Shown here: positions 59,544 to 64,000 of the stretch, piece by piece
Position numbering within the stretch: position 1 is the stretch's first letter
Layout: every line of letters begins with the position of its first letter
From: JAGOMX01 sp041738135
GTDB taxonomy: Bacteria > Pseudomonadota > Alphaproteobacteria > JAGOMX01
Reading direction: 5' to 3'
Assembly: GCA_041738135.1 (NCBI GenBank)
Contig: JBGSQK010000046.1
Coordinates: 10,590-74,589, forward strand
DNA: 64,000 nucleotides
Notes under the pieces: model-generated
The model's input: the letters and a program-made list of their open reading frames with translations, nothing else
What the model was told of the DNA's origin: nothing
The model's database searches: none
Position numbers and translations under genes: made by a program

Positions 59544-60221
59544 TTACTTATTAGCTTGCTGATCTTGCGAACGACGCTCACGCGCCATTGGATCATGCTC
59601 TAGAATTTCACCCTTAAAGATCCAGACCTTTACACCACACGCTCCGTATGTTGTAAAAGCTGTACCAACACCATAATCCACATCCGCACGCAATGTATGC
59701 AAAGGCACACGCCCCTCACGATACTCTTCCGTACGAGCGATTTCAATACCACCTAAACGGCCTGAGCACATGATACGAATACCTTGAGCACCCAAACGCA
59801 TGGCTGACTGAATCGAACGCTTCATCGCGCGCTTAAAGCTCACGCGGCGCTCCATTTGCTGAGCAATGCTTTCTGCTACTAATTTCGCATCAAGCTCTGG
59901 CTTGCGAATTTCAACTATGTTTAGCGTCACTTCCGCTTTCATCAAAGCTGACAATTCACTCTTTAACTTTTCAATATCTCCACCGCGCTTGCCGATAACT
60001 ATGCCAGGCTTTGCTGCGTGAATTGTAATAATCGCTTTCTTAGCAGGGCGCTCAATAATTATACGAGCGATACCAGCTGCCTTGAGACGATCATTGATAA
60101 ACTTACGAATGCGCAAATCATCTTGTAGCATTTGACCGTAATCATTGCTGGCAAACCAACGTGAATCCCACGTACGGTTAATACCAAGCCTCATACCATT
60201 TGGATTAACTTTTTGTCCCAT
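59544..60221 (-). CDS. rpsC: Ribosomal protein S3
   Basis: S3 lies at the mRNA entry and has helicase function. The 225 residues include the KH domain (IIIERPAKKAIITIHAAKPG, IVIGKRGGDIEKLK) and the C-terminal signature ADVDYGVGTAFTTYGACGVK. It begins directly after the rplV stop. Confidence 0.98.
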   Translation of the reverse strand: MGQKVNPNGMRLGINRTWDSRWFASNDYGQMLQDDLRIRKFINDRLKAAGIARIIIERPAKKAIITIHAAKPGIVIGKRGGDIEKLKSELSALMKAEVTLNIVEIRKPELDAKLVAESIAQQMERRVSFKRAMKRSIQSAMRLGAQGIRIMCSGRLGGIEIARTEEYREGRVPLHTLRADVDYGVGTAFTTYGACGVKVWIFKGEILEHDPMARERRSQDQQANK

Positions 60222-60593
60222 TTACTTCGCTTCCTCGCGCTCTGTAAGCTGAATTCGTACATTGCTATACGGCTTAACAATCCGCATACCGCGGCCCCTA
60301 GCTCTTGCTTGAAATCTCTTCATAACAAAAGCTTTACCTACTATTGCTTCGTTTACAAACAACTTATCAACGTCTAAGTTGTGATTGTTCTCCGCATTAG
60401 ATATAGCAGATTCTAAAACCTTTGCAATCTCAATCGCAATACGCTTGCGACAAGTTGTTAATCTATCCAAAGCTTCTGCTACGTGGCAACCACGGATAAG
60501 CCCCAAAACTAGATTAGCTTTACGAGGGCTTGTGCGCAGTGCACTGGCGCTTGCAAAAGCTGTTTTCTCATCACGTTTAATTGTCTTGGCCAT
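60222..60593 (-). CDS. rplV: Ribosomal protein L22
   Basis: L22 lines the peptide exit tunnel. The 123 residues contain RTSPRKANLVLGLIRGCHVA and the C-terminal RFQARARGRGMRIVKPYSNV. It starts 2 bp after rpsS. Confidence 0.97.
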   Translation of the reverse strand: MAKTIKRDEKTAFASASALRTSPRKANLVLGLIRGCHVAEALDRLTTCRKRIAIEIAKVLESAISNAENNHNLDVDKLFVNEAIVGKAFVMKRFQARARGRGMRIVKPYSNVRIQLTEREEAK

Positions 60594-60595
60594 TG

Positions 60596-60874
60596 TTAGC
60601 CTCTTTTCGCTTTCTTTTCACCAGCATGACCATAAAAAGTACGTGTTAGTGAAAACTCACCAAACTTATGACCAATCATATCTTCAGTTACAAACACAGG
60701 GATAAATTTATGCCCATTATGCACACCAAAGGTTAAACCAACAAATTGTGGCAAGATCGTAGAACGACGCGACCACGTTTTGATTACTTCTTTACGTCCA
60801 GACGCTCGAACCGCATCTGCTTTTTTGAACAGATAACGATCTAAGAATGGGCCTTTCCAAACAGAACGAGACAA
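60596..60874 (-). CDS. rpsS: Ribosomal protein S19
   Basis: S19 is a head protein of the small subunit. The 92 residues start MSRSVWKGPFLDRYLFKKAD and contain HNGHKFIPVFVTEDMIGHKF with GEFSLTRTFYGH. Confidence 0.98.
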   Translation of the reverse strand: MSRSVWKGPFLDRYLFKKADAVRASGRKEVIKTWSRRSTILPQFVGLTFGVHNGHKFIPVFVTEDMIGHKFGEFSLTRTFYGHAGEKKAKRG

Positions 60875-60885
60875 TTGTTAACTCC

Positions 60886-61710
60886 TTATTTACGTGCCCT
60901 ACGGCGAATAATAAATTTATCCGTAGTCTTGTTATGACGCGTTTTCTTACCCTTAGTCGGCTTACCAGTCGGTGAAACTGGGTGACGACCACCTGAAGTT
61001 TTACCTTCACCACCACCGTGTGGGTGATCAACTGGGTTCATGGCAACACCACGAACAGTTGGCCGGCGACCCATCCAACGAGAACGCCCTGCTTTACCAA
61101 GCTTTACGTTCTTGTTATCCGCATTTGAAACTGCGCCAACGGTTGCGATACAATCACCAGATACGACCCTGACCTCACCGGAAGAAAGTTTTAGCTGAGC
61201 CAAATCTCCATCACGTCCGACAATCTGTACATAACTACCAGCAGAACGCCCTAGTTGTCCACCTTTTCCTGGCTTCATCTCCACATTATGTACAATTGTA
61301 CCAATGGGAATACTTCTCAGCCTAAGAGCGTTACCAACCTTAATGTCTGCTTTGTCGCCAGAAACAACCTTGTCACCAACACTTAAACGTTGCGGTGCCA
61401 AAATGTAATTTAGCAAACCATCTTCATACCGAATCAAAGCAATAAACGCTGTACGATTAGGATCGTACTCTATGCGCTCAACAGTTGCAGCCACATCCAG
61501 CTTATTCCGCTTAAAATCAACGAAGCGGTATTTTTGCTTATGTCCGCCACCTTGGTGACGTACTGCGATTTGGCCATGACTACGGCCACCTTTTTTACTT
61601 TGTCCCACGACAAGAGATTTTTCGGGCTTACCCTTCCAAAGCGCAGACTTATCAACTAAGACTAGACCACGTTGCGAAGGTGTCACCGGATTATATGTAC
61701 GTAATGCCAT
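60886..61710 (-). CDS. rplB: Ribosomal protein L2
   Basis: L2 is needed for subunit joining and peptidyl transfer. The 274 residues include KGGRSHGQIAVRHQGGGHKQ and the signature MNPVDHPHGGGEGKTSGGRH, with the functionally important histidine. It starts 5 bp after rplW. Confidence 0.98.
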   Translation of the reverse strand: MALRTYNPVTPSQRGLVLVDKSALWKGKPEKSLVVGQSKKGGRSHGQIAVRHQGGGHKQKYRFVDFKRNKLDVAATVERIEYDPNRTAFIALIRYEDGLLNYILAPQRLSVGDKVVSGDKADIKVGNALRLRSIPIGTIVHNVEMKPGKGGQLGRSAGSYVQIVGRDGDLAQLKLSSGEVRVVSGDCIATVGAVSNADNKNVKLGKAGRSRWMGRRPTVRGVAMNPVDHPHGGGEGKTSGGRHPVSPTGKPTKGKKTRHNKTTDKFIIRRRARK

Positions 61711-61715
61711 TTTTT

Positions 61716-62030
61716 TTACAACCCAGAACTCAAATCAATTTTCTGACCGCTCGCCAACCTGACGATAGCCTTTTTCACGCCATTACGCTTACCAAGGCGA
61801 CCCTTGAAACGCTTGACCTTACCCTTGAGGATAATTGTATTTATCTTTTCCACTTTAACCTTGTACAAAGTCTCTACAGCAATTTTAATGTCTTGCTTGG
61901 TAGCGTTCTCTGCAACCTTAAAGGTATACTGGTTATTTTCCTGTGCAATCGTGGACTTCTCTGTAATAACAGGAGCACGAATCACATCAAATACCGATAA
62001 GCTTTGTGGCTTAACTGCTGCTATTTTCAT
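61716..62030 (-). CDS. rplW: Ribosomal protein L23
   Basis: L23 is at the tunnel exit and docks trigger factor and SRP. The 104 residues have RAPVITEKSTIAQENNQYTF and VEKINTIILKGKVKRFKGRL. The start overlaps the rplD stop by 4 bp. Confidence 0.97.
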   Translation of the reverse strand: MKIAAVKPQSLSVFDVIRAPVITEKSTIAQENNQYTFKVAENATKQDIKIAVETLYKVKVEKINTIILKGKVKRFKGRLGKRNGVKKAIVRLASGQKIDLSSGL

Positions 62031-62647
62031 TTCAGGCGCCCTTCAACTTTTTCAATTGCCGCCTTCGTAAGGATCAAATTGTCACGACGAAGAATGTCAT
62101 AAACATTTAAACCTTGATGGGGCAATGCATCTATACCAACTATGTTAGAGGCAGCGCAAGCAAAATTAACATTTACCTGATCAGCATCAATAAACAAAGC
62201 TGACTTAAAACCAAAGTTTTCTAATATTTTAACCAGATCCTTGGTCTTATTGGACTTCAGATCGAGAGAATCAACTACGACTAGCTCGCCTGATTTATAT
62301 TTACCTGAAAGAGCTGTCTTAAGACCCAATGCTCTAATTTTCTTAGGCAGATCATGACTGTGATCTCTAACCACAGGCCCAAACACACAAGCACCACCGC
62401 GCATAATTGGGTTACGCAAAGAACCCGCACGTGCACGACCTGTACCTTTTTGGCGCCAAGGTTTCTTACCTGTTCCACTCACTTCGGAAATCGTCTTTGT
62501 CTTGTGATTCCCGGAACGACGCTTTGCAAGCTGCCAACGAACGACTCTATGCAAAATATCCTTACGCTCTGGAAGACCAAAGACTTCTTCAGAAAGAGTT
62601 ACGGATGCAACAGTCTTATTCTGAATATCTTTAACATCTATCTTCAT
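62027..62647 (-). CDS. rplD: Ribosomal protein L4
   Basis: L4 reaches the exit tunnel and in some bacteria represses the S10 operon. The 206 residues have SGTGKKPWRQKGTGRARAGS and GGACVFGPVVRDHSHDLPKK. The start overlaps the rplC stop by 4 bp. Confidence 0.98.
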   Translation of the reverse strand: MKIDVKDIQNKTVASVTLSEEVFGLPERKDILHRVVRWQLAKRRSGNHKTKTISEVSGTGKKPWRQKGTGRARAGSLRNPIMRGGACVFGPVVRDHSHDLPKKIRALGLKTALSGKYKSGELVVVDSLDLKSNKTKDLVKILENFGFKSALFIDADQVNVNFACAASNIVGIDALPHQGLNVYDILRRDNLILTKAAIEKVEGRLK

Positions 62648-63519
62648 TTTGTTTCTCCACCTTCAGTGTCAGCTTGCTCAGCTGATGCTTCATTCTCAGA
62701 AACGACTTCTGCAGCTTGTGACTCTGCTTCATTCACAGAAGCTACCTCTGGTGCCGACGATTGCTCTACCTGCACTGTTTCTACTTCAGCTGCCGGTGCA
62801 ATTTCATCCTTCAGTTGCCCTTTATCCGCTTCATGGGATTTAGGCGAACTTACAAGACCTGCTGGAAATGGCGCAGCTTTTGAAGGAGCCTTCTTGACGG
62901 CGTCCGAAATCAGTATGGTTGCACCCTTAGAACCAGGTACAGCACCCTTAACTAAAATTAAACCGCGTTCCATATCAGTTAGCATCACAACCAAGTTTTG
63001 CTTTGTAACTTGTGAACTACCCATATGGCCGGCCATCTTCTTACCTTTCCAGACTTTACCTGGATCCTGACACTGACCGGTTGAACCATGGCTACGGTGC
63101 GAAACGGATACACCATGGCTGGCTCTTAAACCAGCAAAGTTGTGGCGCTTCATAACACCGGCAAAACCTTTACCGATTGTTATACCCGTAACATCAACAA
63201 ACTGCCCAGCTACAAAATGCTCAACGGTCAATGTATCACCAATGTTTAACATCGCATCATCCGATACACGGAACTCAACGAGCTTTCTCTTAGGCTCTAC
63301 CTTCGACTTGGCATAATGGCCACGCATTGGCTTTGTTACATTATTTGTTTTAATCTTACCTGTGCCGATCTGAACTGCTGAATAGCCATTCTTCTCTTTA
63401 CTCAGTAAGTTTACAACTTGGCATTCGTCCATTTGCAAAACGGTAACAGGAACGTGTTCCCCTTTTTCCGTTAGAAGGCGTGTCATACCAAGTTTTTTAG
63501 TTATTAAACCAGTCCTCAT
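62644..63519 (-). CDS. rplC: Ribosomal protein L3 with acidic C-terminal extension
   Basis: L3 is an early assembly protein near the peptidyl transferase centre. The core (about 1-215) starts MRTGLITKKLGMTRLLTEKG and includes HNFAGLRASHGVSVSHRSHG and QDPGKVWKGKKMAGHMG. After the core a tail of about 75 residues, very rich in Glu, Ala, Ser and Val (such as EIAPAAEVETVQVEQSSAPE), continues to residue 291; typical L3 ends near 210. The tail looks disordered and acidic, in contrast to the basic ribosomal core. It ends inside the 4-bp overlap with rplD, so it is a real in-frame extension. Confidence 0.97.
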   Translation of the reverse strand: MRTGLITKKLGMTRLLTEKGEHVPVTVLQMDECQVVNLLSKEKNGYSAVQIGTGKIKTNNVTKPMRGHYAKSKVEPKRKLVEFRVSDDAMLNIGDTLTVEHFVAGQFVDVTGITIGKGFAGVMKRHNFAGLRASHGVSVSHRSHGSTGQCQDPGKVWKGKKMAGHMGSSQVTKQNLVVMLTDMERGLILVKGAVPGSKGATILISDAVKKAPSKAAPFPAGLVSSPKSHEADKGQLKDEIAPAAEVETVQVEQSSAPEVASVNEAESQAAEVVSENEASAEQADTEGGETK

Positions 63520-63531
63520 AATCGACTCACT

Positions 63532-63846
63532 CTAGACTTTGATTTCAACATCAACACCGGCAGAAAGCTCTAATTTCATTAGAGCATCAACTGTCTGCGG
63601 TGACCAATCCACTATGTCAAGCATGCGCTTGTGAGTGCGAATCTCAAACTGCTCACGTGACTTTTTATCAATATGAGGCGAGCGGTTCACAGTAAACACT
63701 TCACGCTTGGTTGGCAAAGGCACTGGTCCACGGACCACTGCTCCTGTGCGAATAGCTGTATTAATAATTTCCCGAGTGGACTGATCCAGTAACCTGTGAT
63801 CAAAAGCCTTCAATCGGATTCGTATATTTTGTGTTTCCATGATCAC
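63532..63846 (-). CDS. rpsJ: Ribosomal protein S10
   Basis: S10 is a head protein of the small subunit and, as NusE, takes part in antitermination. The 104 residues begin METQNIRIRLKAFDHRLL after two extra residues and contain GPVPLPTKREVFTVNRSPHI and the C-terminal ALMKLELSAGVDVEIKV. It lies 23 bp after the tuf stop. Confidence 0.98.
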   Translation of the reverse strand: MIMETQNIRIRLKAFDHRLLDQSTREIINTAIRTGAVVRGPVPLPTKREVFTVNRSPHIDKKSREQFEIRTHKRMLDIVDWSPQTVDALMKLELSAGVDVEIKV

Positions 63847-63869
63847 TCGCCGTATATCAACTAATTAAA

Positions 63870-64000
63870 TTACTTCATAATCTTTGTAACGACACCCGCA
63901 CCAACTGTACGACCGCCTTCACGAATAGCAAAGCGAAGACTTTCATCCATCGCAATGGGAGCCATAAGCTCGACAACCAGCTTAATGCTGTCGCCAGGCA
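63870..64000 (-). CDS. tuf: Elongation factor Tu, C-terminal end (partial)
   Basis: The last 43 codons of EF-Tu, cut by the window edge. The translation gives GDSIKLVVELMAPIAMDESL and then RFAIREGGRTVGAGVVTKIM, the invariant C-terminal domain 3 sequence. EF-Tu brings aminoacyl-tRNA to the ribosome. The gene stands at the head of the S10 operon, as in many bacteria with the rpsL-rpsG-fusA-tuf order. Confidence 0.95.
   Translation of the reverse strand, partial: PGDSIKLVVELMAPIAMDESLRFAIREGGRTVGAGVVTKIMK

Overview
The window comes from an alphaproteobacterium that very probably lives inside eukaryotic cells, most like the Holosporales or Rickettsiales symbionts of protists. The lineage call rests on a CtrA cell-cycle regulator, a Rieske/cytochrome b/cytochrome c1 operon, NuoA/NuoB, alphaproteobacterial FtsL and DnaJ-like proteins, and an S10-spc-alpha ribosomal operon. 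The intracellular call rests on a rickettsial-type ATP/ADP translocase (25172-26743) and on an unusually large set of exported proteins without bacterial housekeeping roles. The order-level placement is inference; I could not run a phylogeny.

Layout. 1-13000: the division and cell wall (dcw) cluster on the minus strand, mraZ-rsmH-ftsL-(two palindromic repeats)-ftsI-murE-murF-mraY-murD-ftsW-murG. Its upstream region carries an MraZ operator, DnaA boxes and two perfect CtrA boxes in tandem. 13000-17300: two secreted proteins, one with two F-boxes; rnpB; a small GIY-YIG nuclease gene between two 118-bp palindromic repeats; and nuoAB. 17300-25100: two PEBP proteins, a cold-shock gene with a long leader, a DEAD-box helicase with an RGG-like tail, an effector-binding protein next to an acetyltransferase, and two paralogous secreted proteins. 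25100-32000: tlc, ctrA, a tricorn protease and an MNT/HEPN pair. 32000-39300: a secreted Nudix-like protein, a DnaJ-like protein, petABC, a phytase-like phosphatase and an unknown secreted protein. 39400-42800: degP-like protease, rarA and fdxA. 42900-49350: secreted or lipid-anchored proteins including an exported methyltransferase. 49350-49900: a pile of nested repeats. 50000-64000: the ribosomal operon from tuf to rplQ, including secY, adk and rpoA.

At least four families of dispersed palindromic repeats (called A, B, C and D here) are scattered through the window. They sit between operon genes, nest inside one another, flank the GIY-YIG gene, and in one case supply the last codons of murG. 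In several places the palindrome is wrapped by an outer inverted repeat whose sequence is specific to that locus.

The most interesting signals are the exported double F-box protein with a probable -1 frameshift tail, the stacked MraZ/DnaA/CtrA control region, the repeat-flanked GIY-YIG gene, the exported enzymes (Nudix, phytase-like, methyltransferase), the HEPN toxin gene that has lost a clean start, and a remnant of a cobalamin riboswitch. No CRISPR array and no tRNA gene were seen.
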